From Saccoglossus kowalevskii (taxonomy: Eukaryota > Hemichordata > Enteropneusta > Harrimaniidae), in assembly GCF_000003605.2 (NCBI RefSeq), contig NW_003120423.1, forward strand, positions 342,864 to 366,850: 23,987 nucleotides of DNA, given 5' to 3'. Positions 1-12,646 of this stretch are shown in pieces. Position numbers and translations under genes: made by a program. How positions within the stretch are numbered: position 1 is the stretch's first letter; the number at the start of each line of letters is the position of its first letter. Below the pieces are notes generated by a model. That model was not told where the DNA came from. It made no database searches and saw nothing but the letters and a program-made list of their open reading frames with translations.

Positions 1-1976
1 TTCTGACGTCACAAGGGGAATTTCTGTATGCAAATAAGAAGCTAATGAGGAGCCTCGTTTTAAAATACACAAAAATAAAGTTGCCGTAGATTGAGTTTAA
101 AACACATTTTTTCACTTAAAAAAATAATTCATGCTTAGAAACATAAAAATTAATAATATTTATGGATCAATGGATAATTTTATGCGTGAAAATAGCAGCC
201 ATTTCACAGGCACTTTAACTCCCCTTCAAATCAAATGGAATGACCCACTTCTACTACACTTTTTTAGAATAATGCCAATCATAATACAGACACATAAACC
301 ATTTTACATTATAATTCAAATTTAATTTATCATTAATTCAGGTTCAGACATGGGTAGAAGATGGGGGACAGAATTAAGCTCCGCTGTCTTCAGAATTAAC
401 AACTCACAAATAAAACAAAAATAAAACTCGCTGAAATTAGCGATAGTAACTTTTAGTTGGAAGCAATGAATGATATTTGTAGCAAGAGTTTACTTAGAAT
501 CATGTTTTAGTATACATGAGGTCACATGACCAAAAATCAGCGAAATAAGCGAAGATAAAAACTAATAATTAAACCTTATATACAGTATTCATTCTTTTGG
601 CAGGTGTGTTTGTTTGTTTGTTTGTTTATTACGCACGCATTAACACGAAAGGTGAATGCTTTATGCTCAACAAACCGAGACTTTCTCGTCATTTGAATCC
701 AGCTTTGTTTCAGTCATTGTTTCGAAACAATGTCGGAATTTTTATAGTATTTGTTATTCAACTGAACACAAATTCCAAAACATTAACCCCTTGTCCAATA
801 CTGTCGACTTCACTCACCTGTAAAGCTACTATTAACTTAAACTATGACTGTTTCCATGGAGATAAATATTTCTTTACACCCTTTGCTATATTTGCTAAAC
901 ATATCACAGTTGAGAAGACGCACTGTATATGCTTTAATTATTAAAAAGTCCAATAAAAGCTCACTTAAACCAAAAATTGATTTAATTTGACAGTAAACCC
1001 TGTTATTGGCAGTTATTTTCACTTGAAAACCCTCCAGTATGTGCATTGAACATGTCTTTATTGACTGTGGTACTTTTCAGTCTAGTTTATCCAGAAAGAC
1101 TGTGTTTGTGGGAAGGCTGTGGTTAACTATGTGACTATGGAGTAAACATCTCATGCCAGTTACATATTGTTGAATCATTTTAAAATTTAACATTTTTCAC
1201 ACAGGCCTATATGCGTGTTTAGCATATGTAAATTTGATATTAACTTAATGTTTACTTCCAGTAATATCTACTCCATGGGTGTTGTTTTACTTATTACCAG
1301 GTATATATTATCATTTTTTTTACAATGTACTTATTTATTTATAATTCTATTTTTAATGTTCCTGATTGCCCATTGAAAACACCATTATGTGAATAAACTG
1401 GTTTTGCTTAGTTACTTACTCATATGCATGTTGTTACACATGAGTATGTTCAATTTTTGTGTAAACAAACACTGTTTTTACACACGCTATATTCATTGCA
1501 AGTCACCAATAAGGAACATGATGAAATGCTGGACAACAGCTATATGGCCAAGCGTTGACAATGCACAGTCTCCATGTTGTTTTTACAGGTACAGGCAGTC
1601 AATTGAGCATTGAGTTCAAATCTCATGTAGATACGCATGCCGACCAATGGGCTCCATGCATTATCTGTATGCCAATTTTAATGAAGTATGAAATGAAGTG
1701 CATTGACTGACAAAATGTGATGAAACTAGTATGGAATCCATAAAAAACCCAAATGATTGCCACATTTAACGACTACGATGGAAGTTTAGACAAAATGGTC
1801 CTCAATTCAACAAATTTGTTCAAATCATACAAAATAACACACCAACTGGTATTACCTATGAGTATATTTATGTGCCAACTTGCAACTGAATCAGGAAATA
1901 TACAAGAATGAGAAATTGACAAGAACATATATAAAAAACAAAATGGCTGTCGTTCGAATCTTGAAAAATACATGAC
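1..1976. other. AT-rich non-coding DNA at the left window edge
   Basis: No supported exon. Items present are a palindromic TGACGTCA (4-11), ATGCAAAT (28-35), a (GTTT)n tract near 605-627, and a degenerate tRNA-like A/B-box pair near 1547 and 1612. TCGCTGAAATTAGCGA near 430 and CAGCGAAATAAGCGAAG near 538 may be remnants of palindromic MITE arms. The open frames at 131-325, 597-944 and 1389-1613 have no coding support. Confidence 0.5.
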
Positions 1977-2024
1977 GTGCACCTGTAACCCAATATGCAT
2001 GTGCACCTATAACCCAATATGCAT
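1977..2024 (+). repeat. Two tandem copies of a 24-bp unit
   Basis: GTGCACCTGTAACCCAATAT-GCAT is followed directly by the same unit with one substitution. The pair lies inside a longer block (about 1780-2268) with features of an old interspersed element. Confidence 0.85.
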
Positions 2025-2191
2025 GATCATGATACAAAGTTTGAATGAAATCGACCTGTTCATCTCCAAACATGTTTAAGTTTCAGAATTTAGCAATTTT
2101 GTGGTACGGTAAACGGTATAATGAAAATCAACATGTCTAAGTAAGTTTGTTAAGTTTGAATGTGATATCTGAGTGAATCAAAGCATGTCTG

Positions 2192-2265
2192 GACAGACAG
2201 ACAGACAAACAAATGGAACCCAAGTTAATAATCCCTGATTCAGACATCATCCAGAATGGGGACTA
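2192..2265 (+). repeat. (ACAG)n tract with a terminal hairpin, possible 3' end of an old interspersed element
   Basis: A GACAGACAGACAGAC tract (2192-2206) is followed by TAATCCCT (2229-2236), which pairs with GGGGACTA (2258-2265). This arrangement resembles the ends of abundant short interspersed elements in marine invertebrates. The 5' boundary may lie near 1780 or further left. Classification is uncertain. Confidence 0.35.
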
Positions 2266-2659
2266 AAAACATAGGCATTATGAGTTACAATCACTGTAGA
2301 TTTCAACTGTAGAGTTCAAACGCAGTCAGACTTGCTATATTGACATAGGCAGATTATCAGGTTATGCCTTTACTACAAACCATATTTCCTGTCTGGCTTA
2401 CAAATTGTAGGTGTGGTTACGTTTATTATTTATTTAACACTTTTCAGCATCAAGCAATAAACTTGATGTAAAAGTTGAGTGACCACACTGTTCAAGCAAG
2501 CGTAGCAAACAGACCATGCACAATGAGCCTAATTTGTCTTATTATCTGTAACCTGCATCTTTGTTTTTGCAGTGGTTTGCACCTACCTGCCTTATGTGGT
2601 CTTGTACCGAAAATCCAAATATTATTAAGAAAAATTGTTCAATTACAGCTACACCTCTG

Positions 2660-2783
2660 GTATAATTACTGACAATGAAATGTACAATGTATAATTACTG
2701 ACAATGAAATGTACAATGTATAATTACTGACAATGAAATGTACAATGTATAATTACTGACAATGAAATGTACAATGTATAATT
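2660..2783 (+). repeat. Tandem array, 29-bp unit, 4.3 perfect copies
   Basis: The unit GTATAATTACTGACAATGAA followed by ATGTACAAT is repeated four times with no differences, then a partial GTATAATT. The lack of divergence implies recent expansion or ongoing homogenisation (inference). Confidence 0.95.
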
Positions 2784-2967
2784 GCTTGTTTGTGTCTATA
2801 GATGAAGATCTCAGAAATAACTACAATGTCACTTGCCATCACATAATTATCAGAAACAAAGTTTTAAAATAAAACTTGTTTGTTATTCAGTTCATTAACA
2901 ATTAATTATTTCTATGTATAACAATGTAATGAATACATAAATATCACAGTTATCCTTGTACTTTTCT

Positions 2968-3193
2968 CTAACCTTTTCACCACCAGTTCCATCTTTTCAT
3001 CACAAAATATTCATGTTTATAGTCTGCACTTTGCTTCAGAAGACTGCGACAAAAATAGGCAAATTTTTTGAGTAAGAACTGAAAATTGAATCAAATTTTG
3101 TCTGTTGGCTCCAAAATTGGGGTTCATTTCTAAAAATATTGAAAAAAGTGCAGAAAAATGTGGGCGAGAAAGTCTGGTGGTGAAAAGGCTAAG
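2968..3193 (-). mobile_element. Dispersed repeat family 2, copy 1, with terminal inverted repeats
   Basis: The left end CTAACCTTTTCACCACCAG (2968-2986) is the complement of the right end CTGGTGGTGAAAAGGCTAAG (3174-3193) apart from one or two positions, so the element is bounded by about 19-bp inverted repeats. The body is homologous, in reverse orientation, to 16130-16343. At 226 bp and non-coding it fits a MITE. The minus-strand 68-codon frame inside is a repeat shadow. Confidence 0.75.
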
Positions 3194-5511
3194 GCAGTAC
3201 TCACTATTATTTCTCAATCCCATTCATGAACCTAGCAACAGTTACTGATATGATACCAGATAAAAAAAAAATACACAACATATCAATGCTGACAACCATA
3301 TGTTTGGGTTCCGTGCATGCGTTAGGGCAACCAACCTGGGGAAGCGCATTTCCCAAAACCTTTGAACGGAAATGGGAAATGTATAATTACAGCTAGATTT
3401 CAGTGAGCAAGAGGCTGAAAAGGTTAATATAAACTACATCATGTATTAGCAGTCCGATGAAAGGCAGCTTTGTTGCAAGAACTCTTGATGTTTTTCCCTG
3501 ATTACATTTACTCCCTCGACTGGAGTATGACAATTTGGCATTTCCCTCTAAGTACTTGTTACTCTTGCTCTCAAATGTAATTATTCTCTTGCTGATTTAT
3601 TTTACTTATCTTGTTCTAAATTGTATTCAGAAGCCAATAATTAACAGCATAGTCTTTCCCGCCAACATTTTTGAGTAATTTTACGGTATTATGTATTTAT
3701 CTACAATTTCTTTTAGACCAGCTAGGTTCTGATCAAAATATTTTTAAAAAAAATATGGAAAAAGTTTTGCAGGTTTATTTTGCAAAAGGTGACCATAATT
3801 TGCGATTATCCTGGGGTTTGAGATTCCAGAAGTTGAAGTTTTTTTGTTTTCACTCTTTTTTTTTTCAAATATTATAAGAGTCTGCTAATTCTACATTACA
3901 ATGCATGGCAAAAATTCTTGACCAAAAAATCCACTTTATTGTTGGACCATTTATACATGGGAGGGGAATTTGAAAAACAAAATTCCACAAAAATAAGTAC
4001 AAACAAACCCCCAAACATATGATTTGCCTAGTGAAACGCTAAAATATGTAATGGAAACATCATCATGGAAAAAAAAAACTCAAAAACTAAGTAGAAGAAA
4101 ATATAATGAACAGTATTTCCACTAGTTTATAATGGTCAGCCCCTTAGATACATTACCAGACTAAAATGATCCATTATCACACAACTACTGAATAACTTAT
4201 ACCACCAACATTGAACAAGTTCCATCCAAGGATCAAGTATCTCAGAAAAAAAAATACCACTTGAAAATGTGTTCCCCTCAATTAAAGAAGAACCACAATG
4301 TCTTGATGATATTCATCACTGACCACTTAACGTAAGCATGTGATGTGATCGTAATCAGCTGCGGTTATCAGACAACAATGAAATGCATTGTTACTATGGC
4401 AACATGTGCATGTATTCATAATGAAATAATTGAGTTTAACTGCCTGGTTAATTAAAGTAATTAGAAATAATGACTGGAGACATAGCAGAGACTGTGTTTG
4501 CAACAAAGAGACCTTTGAGAATAAAACTCTCAACTGTCTGCATTAATTAGGGATAGACCATCTCAATGAGAAGGGGGGCTAGAAAGTGAACAAAATTCAT
4601 CAGCTCTCAAATTTACTACCAAATACAACAATGAAGTCCCCATGAGGAGAGCCACATATGACACCATTACACTGAATTCCACCTGTTATTTGCAATAATT
4701 TATATCAATTGAAAAGCTATTTAATTTTTTTCATTGACAAGTTGAGATTATTCTTTCAAACAATCAATTATGTAATGACAATTGGTATTTGCTTCAGTAT
4801 TAGAAACAAATCTCAAACCAAGAACTCGTGTAAGTCAGCCAGCCATCTTTAACAGTATTGCATAATATAATGATGTGCATTACAGTGCATGACAGAAACC
4901 TGTAACCTTAAATTATAAACACATTAAAATATTTGTAAACACCAACTCTCAGCTTTTATTCAAATGCAAATATGTAATTCTGATTGGCTGATGAATTCAA
5001 CATTGGCCACATCCATTCCCTGTATGCACGTCTTCAATCATATTCGGATGACCTAGTCTCTGTGACTGCCTACTTTGAATTATTGTTTGCTGATTGGATG
5101 ACATTGAACTTATTAATCATTGTTATTAATTTAGGCTCACTATGATGTTACAACACCGTTGCTATATTGGTCAACTGGAAACCCAAAAGCAATTTTGGAT
5201 TTATGTTATATAAATAAAGCATAAAGCATTTATAACATCCACGGTTTTCTGCTGCACACTGTATGTACCTTCATGTGTCAGGTGACATGAAAGAGGAATA
5301 CCGGTAATCACCATAGAAACTCTGGAAGAGGAGATGGACGGAAACAATGAAATGTTTTTTTCACTTAATTTGGAGCTACATTATTATTTTTGAGAAAGAT
5401 AGTTCTGTTTTTTGTTTGTTTTTTCGATTTTCAGATGTGAAGTTTTTGTTGAAAAATGATTTTCTGTCATTTTCACTGTAGGATAAAACCCCATCACATA
5501 ATAATAAAATA
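3194..5511. other. AT-rich non-coding DNA
   Basis: No supported exon. A 9-bp inverted pair CATTTCCCA (3347-3355) / TGGGAAATG (3373-3381) is present. GCTGAAAAGGTTAA near 3413 resembles the end of the neighbouring dispersed repeat. Several poly-A and poly-T runs occur. Confidence 0.5.
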
Positions 5512-5640
5512 TACAGTGGGATACTTTTTTTTCGCTGGAATTAATTTTCGCTGAAAAGGCTTTTTGGGTGTTTTGTATGGAATTTATTTTCACTGATTTT
5601 TGATAAGTTTAATGTGTAGAGAGATATTTCTATATTTGAT
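5512..5640 (+). mobile_element. Truncated family 1 MITE (copy 4)
   Basis: It starts near TACAGTGGGATACTTTTTTT, then carries CGCTGGAATTAATTTTCGCTG and the TTTTGTATGGAATTTATTTT core, as in the intact copies at 12119 and 12647. The right half is diverged or lost and no right arm is found. The right boundary is approximate. Minus-strand peptides here containing KINSIQNTQK are repeat-derived. Confidence 0.7.
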
Positions 5641-8600
5641 TTAATCATTAATCTAATTCAGCCCAACCCCTCCAGATGTGAATACGATTAACGCCTGAGG
5701 CATTTTAGTTTCTTTTACTCTAAAAGGCAAAACCAATCCAAACAAGAGTTGAGTTTCACTAAAAGCTACAACAGTCTCTTTCCCATCAGAGAATCCAACC
5801 CAAGCGAAGAATAACTTCCTGTCTCCTTATGTTTGTTGCCAAAAACAACAGGAAACAAGTCGGCAAATTTGGGAGCTTATATAAACCACTGCACACCTGT
5901 ACAAGCTTGCTTTTCTTTTTTGGAGTTAAGCTACAGACATAAGGTTCGCAAAGTTCGCGTAGAAATGTGTCAGACTGTTTTTTCAGTAATCCTCTTTTTC
6001 TTCAGATGTAGAAAATAAGAGAAACATTAATATGAACATTACAATACTAATATTTGCTCTAATATTAGTGCATGTGCACATGTTTAACAAACAAGAAATT
6101 CTAGGGATGAGAGCAAAGATGGTGATTTTAATTGTTGACAGCCAAGGCATTTTGACAAAACTTTTTGTCTGTATAGTAGACGTTATATTGAGTAATACAG
6201 AACAATTATTTCTACTTTTGTTTTTTAATACATCAGTGTATCATGATCATGTATACTGACTTTCTATAGTGTAGGTACTTTAATAGTTACAAGCATCTCC
6301 TGTTTGACAAAAGTTCAACTACTATATTTTCTCTATTAGTAGACCATGTGCAAAATAAGTGAAATAAATGCACCTTTGATTTATTGCAATTCTAATGAAG
6401 ATGTACTTTTAATGGTATATTCTTCAAATACATGTACACTTGAATTGATTCTCAAATGCAAACTTATTTATTCGTGGATCGCACATATGAAAGTTGTTTT
6501 ATTTTATTTTTTCCAGAAGTGAAGCATCACACATGGTGTTTACATCAGAGGGGGCAAGTACTCTGACAATTTGTTACAAATAAGTGGCAAATGATTTCTT
6601 GATATTATTTTCAAATCAAAGAAATAAATCAAAATGAATTGTACACTTTCACTAAACACACACACACGCATATGAAACCACAACAGTTGGTAAACACAAT
6701 CATCTACTTGTTTTCATTGGTGTTAGGGAATGCAATGAAAGAAGGCTTTTCAGTCGGAAGACTTCTAATGAAAGAACTGAGTGACATTAATGATGTGTTA
6801 AATCACAGAGTGTGTGAACAGTGTAGCGGTTTGGGAAAGGTTTTATAACAGCATTCACTTATATCGAGATAACCTTGCTAGGCTTTGTGTCAGACTATTT
6901 AAATCCCACTCAACTATTTCTATTTGAATTACCATCAATACTGTAAAAACAGCTTTGATTTTGCGACAGCCATACTGTAGTTGTCGTAACAAAATTTTCA
7001 CTCGCATCTTAAGACGAGGGAATTTCTTAAAGTGACTTTCATTAAATTTTAAATTATTAGAAGTAAAAATACTGGAAAGTTTTTGACAAAAATGATACTG
7101 TGAAGTCTGTATGATAAAAAGATCCTCCATAACAACGATATCACAAAACAAACGTCTAGTTATCAACAGCAACCCATGAAATATTCATCAATAGCAATGA
7201 ACTTTCACACATTAGCCCAAATAACGGGCCGCAGTTTCGGTAAAATCAAAGCTGACCGTAGTTGAATTAACTTGTAAACACCATTTACTTTGAAATTCTT
7301 TGGCATTTTACTACCTTGAAACAGGGGGAGGGGGGTTGTATTGTGAGGGTAATAAGAAAATAAATTTCACTCGATTTAAAGCCTTTGTAGTGGACCTTCC
7401 CACCCCTATGGTAATATGGTTTCACCTTCACAACAAGGATGGGATCATTATGTAGTCAGATGATGCAGAGGCAATCACTATGGTAACCACCTTGCTATCA
7501 ACATTCTTATGATGCCAATCCACTTGTCCATAAACCAGTTGATACAAGGAGACTATACAAATGTAGGTTTTCCTCAACAATCAACTTGCTTCAACTTACG
7601 ATGATGTCACATAGAAAGACGAAGTGTAAATTCCCTTTATTTTCAAACTCGAAAAGTGAGTATCCGTCATTGTAATGAGTTCAGGAAATGGTTCCTGCAG
7701 TTTTTAAAACAAACATAATTTAAATGTCTACAATAATGATACTGATGATATGAGAATAGCTGACCCTGTCCTCTCAACACAAATTATCAGGTTCGGATGC
7801 ACTTACAATTAAGTCTGCTATTTCAAAAGTTGTTAGTTTTCCCAAAAATCACACTTTCCTATCAGTACTTCACAAGTTAACAACAACAAAAACATTTTAA
7901 AAAATAAAATTTAATTTTGAACTTCATTTGAGAAGGAAATAATTAAAGGAACTGTTACCATTATCATTATTTATGAGAGACACATATACCACATGGAGTA
8001 TTTTGATATACAAAACGGAAAGAGTTATCTGTTTACTAAAACTATAATTACGGAAGTACCTTATAATAAATCAAACTTGTATCATGTCTGTCATATTCAA
8101 TACAAAACAAACTATTTTTGTACTCCAATTAAACAAAAAGTAATCTTTTATCCCCTTTCACAAACTGCATCAGATTTTTCAGATTTTCTCAAACATTTTG
8201 ATGAAAATCTATAGGCAATGAGAAATTCTATCAGTTTGATCTAAAATTACCAAAGCAATTATCAAGCAGTACTTATAAATGAATGCACCAAGTTTTTCTC
8301 ATATGAATAAAAACAGAAAAATCAAAAGTGAACTCGCCACAAATAAAAGGTAGTATCCTGAGCCTGATTTATTCAAACATGGTTAGCTTTTGAAGTAGCT
8401 TTACCCTCATTGGCAGGTAAATCCTATTACCTAACCAGTAAGCCAATCAGGGAACTTCTTACATGTGCTTGGCAACCAATTAGGTTAAGGCTTGTAAACC
8501 ACTCAACTGCACATATTTGAGAACAGATGTGTTACCAGTATTTTGATAAGCATGATTGGTGTCACACCAGGAGACTGGGTTGGTCCGCCCACCCACCAAA

Positions 8601-9297
8601 TTGTTATGCCACATAAATTACTTAACATAAATTACAGATATGCAAATAATATGTGTTATGCTAATTATATGCAAATGACCACTTGACCATTTTAATTTGT
8701 TGCGTGCATGAGATTCTCTACAAAATACCTTATCTTTCAAGAAGACACAGTAGCAGCAGATGGGGCAAGTGAAAATATAATGATACGTGCAAAACTACAC
8801 GAATACGAAAGTAAATTACAGTTGCAAGTGAACTGTTTGGTAAAGGTTACACAGTTGGGCATATTGTTTAGAATTCCTTGTACTGAGGGCAAGCGGTATG
8901 CAACAGAAGGCAAACGTACTTTTCAAGGAAAACACATTATTCAAAATGTCCCCAAGGAAATCAAAATGTTGATTCCTCAGCACTTTGGGATGATCAACAT
9001 CCAATATTGGTACATGTATATTTACAGCAAGACCCAATTTGAAGGACAAGAAAAATATCTAATCATACGTTTATGACTGGCTGCTGAGAGTGATGGGAGT
9101 AAAGGTTCTCTCCGTAAAATATCTATACAAACAATTCAATTACCCACTACAAACAATACAAATTTCAAAGTCCAAAGTTAACATTTGCCAATAAGAACTA
9201 GAAACGAGAGTAAAGATGTAGGTTTTGACTGTTAGCAGTTCAGCCCAGCCATTTTGACTTTTACTTTGTGCTTTTTTTCTCTACAGCAGATTTTCTG
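5641..9297. other. AT-rich non-coding DNA without supported exons
   Basis: I found no exon, RNA gene or delimited repeat. Minor items are a short (CA)n at 6657-6667, a G-rich tract (7324-7335) and two ATGCAAAT octamers (8640-8647 and 8669-8676). The 122-codon frame at 8708-9076 is the longest non-exonic frame, but it has no recognised motif and no convincing splice sites, so I leave it out as a gene. Confidence 0.5.
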
Positions 9298-9323
9298 ATC
9301 ATGGCTCATTTTCGAGCCATGAT
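9298..9323. repeat. Perfect 10-bp stem hairpin
   Basis: ATCATGGCTC and GAGCCATGAT are exact complements separated by ATTTTC. No T-tract terminator or known RNA context is associated. Confidence 0.6.
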
Positions 9324-12118
9324 GCAGGTGTTTGCTCTGTAATTAGCGCATACTATTATGTGAATGACAGAGGTGATTCTATGATGATTGTATTTCATAA
9401 TAATGATTTGTTCTACTGGAGATGTGATTCAAGGGCAGCAAATACAGTATTATTTTGTAGCGCATATGCTCACGTAATTTATAGAGGTGAAAATATGGAA
9501 AAAATAAGCATTATTTTAATGATCCAGTAAACAACAAATGCAACTGTTGGTTTTTTACACATTTCTAAAAACCAAATACAGTCTGGTGTATATATATTCC
9601 AGTGAACTGGTGTGGTCATCTGAGATTTATAATAAATGTACAGTAGCTATGATCACAATATTTTATTGATAATGTACAGCAGTTACTGAAACAATTAAGC
9701 CAAAACACTCATGGCTGAAATTTCTATATACAAAAGGTAAAACTCATGAAAGAATAAAGACTATTTAAAAGGGGCGATGGTACTGTAAATTGCGCGATTG
9801 TTGCTGCTAGAAATTTGTCTTTGTGAAAGAGTATACCAAGGGTTGTACTGTGAACTGCTAGTACATTGTCATAATTTGAAAATATAATGACATTTAATTT
9901 TGAAAAAGTCAGTTTGACTATGTATCTTTAGGACCCAAAGGAAACTTTCACTGCTACAAAATTTGGTGATTTTCGCTGACGAGTGAAACTCACACCAAAT
10001 TAACGTTGCTTATAGTACATTTCTTCTCAAAGTTTAAGTAGCATGTAACATTTCACAGTAATGTTCATATCTTGTTAGAGCTCAACTGAGATTACCCTCG
10101 TAATGGCGTTACGAGTGCCGCAGCCTCTAGAGTACCACCCAGTAATACAAATATTGTTCACTGTTCATCCGGGACAAAAATGTTTTAGTAGTGAATACCT
10201 CACTGGGAATATCGAAAATAAGGAGTCACAGTAGCTTTCCGGAAAGACAGTTTTCATGAATGGGCTACCACCGTAAACTTTTCCTGTGGGCAAAATTTAT
10301 AGCGCTAAAATGTTTTCACCCACATTGCATATGTCATGGTTGCACAGAAACAATTTCGAACATGACGTGGCATCATGACACGACGACAGTTTAAAATGTA
10401 CAGTCTTGCTAACGACTAAGAAGAAAAAGTTGTGTAAAGAATTGTCCTAGATGTACTGCATTCAATGTTATTTCATATCTTTACTTTCTAAGTATCATAA
10501 AGTGATTCAAAATGTAGGTCCATATCCAAATACCTTACAAAGTTGTTTTTGGCAAGCAATTCCTTGCAACCGAATCAATACTATAAAGGCACTAAATTAT
10601 TGCTTTACTAGAAAATCAATGAATTTCCATCCCAGAAAATATAAGCATATTGATAATATATATTCTTACAGCAGTGAGAAAACAGAAAAACAGAAATAGT
10701 CAGTAACTACCAAGAAAATGGCGTGTACTGTAAAATCTGTATTAGAAGTGGCTGACTTTATTGAAAGGATAAACAGAATGTGGCTTCTATTACCGTATAT
10801 GTCAGAAATAATGAATTTTTGGTTCTCAGAAGGGGTGTGGCTTCTATTACAGAGTCTAAGGTACAATGTACTGTCATAGGAAAATTGTTGCTGTGGCTGA
10901 GAGACATTTTATACTAATATGGTAAGAATCAAACAAATAACACTGAACATAACTTTAAATCACCCCGTAAATTAGTCCCTCTTGTATTGAGGGACTTGAA
11001 AAAGTTGGAATAAGGAAGCAATTATAAAATACTTACTGGATTTCAGAAGTAGATCATAGAGCCTTAAAGTAAAATGTAACTCTGAGATCCAAAGTGAGGA
11101 GTAGAGTAGAGAAAGCTGAAGTATTCAATGTGACTGGAGATACTGGTATATCAGCTAATGGCTCATTAAATGTCCAGACATCTGATTATACTTCAAAAAT
11201 TTATCTTGTACAAAGGCTCAAATGATGTGGAATAACCCATAAAGAACAGGGAGTCAATAAGTTATCCTATCTATGCACTCTGGTCTTTTGGGAAATCTCT
11301 AGGAAAAGTCCATTTTTGTTAAAAATAGGGTGGCACGGAGATGTTTGCAGATTTGAAATCTGACTTTATAAATGAGTTTACATGCAGAAAGTATGAATAA
11401 CCGATGACTGTTTAGTCTGAAATATGATTAGAAGAAATTAATTTTTTTCATATTGAGTATGAATGGGTAGCAAGTCTGATAAAATTGGACCTTACATCCC
11501 CGTGAATTGAATGGAATATGCTATTCCTGGTATGTGTGTTTATGTACAGAGGCATACTACACTAGACCACCAGAAAGAAGATAGGGTAGGACTAGTCTTC
11601 ACCAGTGATAGTAAAACAAACATACAGGGTCACCAGTGTTTATTTTGACAGTTTTAGAGGATTTCAATGACATTCATTTTTCCCTCAGGAAATCAAACCA
11701 TAGATCATAGGGGTATGATCAAACCCACAAGTTCTTGATGAAGTTAATCTTTTTCTGATTTTCAAGTTCAAAGACTAATTCAAAATAAATTTGTCTTTCA
11801 ACTATAGATATTTGTTTTGTTGGAATCAGGAATTAGATAAAATAATATGGGATTAAAGGAGCTTGAGCCAAGTTATTGTTTGCCAGTTTTTTCCATACTT
11901 TTTAATCCATGTAATACTAAAAACAAAATGATCTTTGACCTTTAGGAGTAAACACATGAATATATTTATGATAATAGTATGCAAATGAATAATAAAATGA
12001 ATTTTCATTCATACAGAAAACCATTTTCAACACACTCACAAAATGTTCCAATATTGTTTTAACACATTTCATATGTATTCATTTGGTACTACAAACATCA
12101 TTTTGGTTCAACATTATA
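9324..12118. other. Non-coding DNA with a weak direct/inverted repeat block
   Basis: No exon seen. At 10724-10858 a TACTGTAAAATCTGTATTAGAAG-like start, two direct copies of TGTGGCTTCTATTAC (10779-10793 and 10836-10850) and an inverted TCTGTAATAGAAG-type end suggest a degenerate small element. A CTCGTAA/TTACGAG hairpin lies at 10097-10115. Confidence 0.45.
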
Positions 12119-12323
12119 TACTGTAAAGTACTTTATTATAGCTGGAATTAATTTTCGCTGAAAAATCTTTTTGGGGGTTTTGTATGGAATTTATTTTCAC
12201 TGATTTTTGATGAGTTGAATGTAAAATATGAGGGAAAAGGTATATTCGTTGCATTTCATTTTCACTGAATCTCTCCTTCAAGCGAAAAATTAATTCCAAG
12301 CAAAAATAAAGTATTTCACAGTA
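12119..12323 (+). mobile_element. Intact palindromic MITE, family 1 (copy 1)
   Basis: 205 bp. The left arm TACTGTAAAGTACTTTATTA and the right arm, ending AAAGTATTTCACAGTA, are imperfect complements over about 45 bp. The core matches copy 2, which lies 323 bp further on in the same orientation. Minus-strand peptides containing KINSIQNPQK are translations of this repeat, not a gene. Confidence 0.8.
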
Positions 12324-12646
12324 GCTTACAAAACATGTAAAAATTCACACAGCTTTTTTAATCTTATTATTTTAGAGACATGAAAGTTTAGCTGCTGATG
12401 AAACCAGATGCCAGGGTAATAATGTTACTTGATGCTCACAACCAGTACACAAATATACAAGCACTAATCTGATAAAAGGTATGGAACTAATTCACGAAAT
12501 GTTCAATAAATAAACTTTTAATTATTCCATCACATTCCTTTTTTTTTAAAACATTGATTATATAATCTCTGATGTATTTGCACCAATAGAGCTGCACGAT
12601 ATCAGAAAAATACATGTATTGAATGCTAGATTATTTCAATACGACT
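12324..12646. other. Spacer between family 1 copies
   Basis: AT-rich non-coding DNA with a short T tract near 12540. Nothing else seen. Confidence 0.5.

Noticed and set aside
2660-2783. Tandem array considered as a CRISPR-like repeat
   Set aside because: The units are directly adjacent with no spacers, and the context is eukaryotic non-coding DNA.
3017-3223. 68-codon minus-strand frame
   Set aside because: It lies almost wholly within a dispersed repeat bounded by inverted termini. The second repeat copy at 16130 does not preserve a comparable frame.
3347-3381. CATTTCCCA/TGGGAAATG inverted pair, and similar 7-9 bp hairpins at 2448-2468 and 10097-10115
   Set aside because: Stems this short are expected by chance several times in a window of this size. 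No further structure accompanies them.
5384-5593. Minus-strand peptide with KINSIQNTQKAFSAKINSS, similar to one at 12114-12299
   Set aside because: The similarity is real, but it comes from translation of the palindromic MITE family, not from a gene family.
8708-9076. 122-codon plus-strand frame, the longest outside the recognised exons, with a short internal TEGKRYATEGKR duplication
   Set aside because: No recognised motif, no convincing flanking splice signals, and composition like the surrounding intron. It also carries an overlapping open frame on the other strand. A chance frame is the simpler reading.
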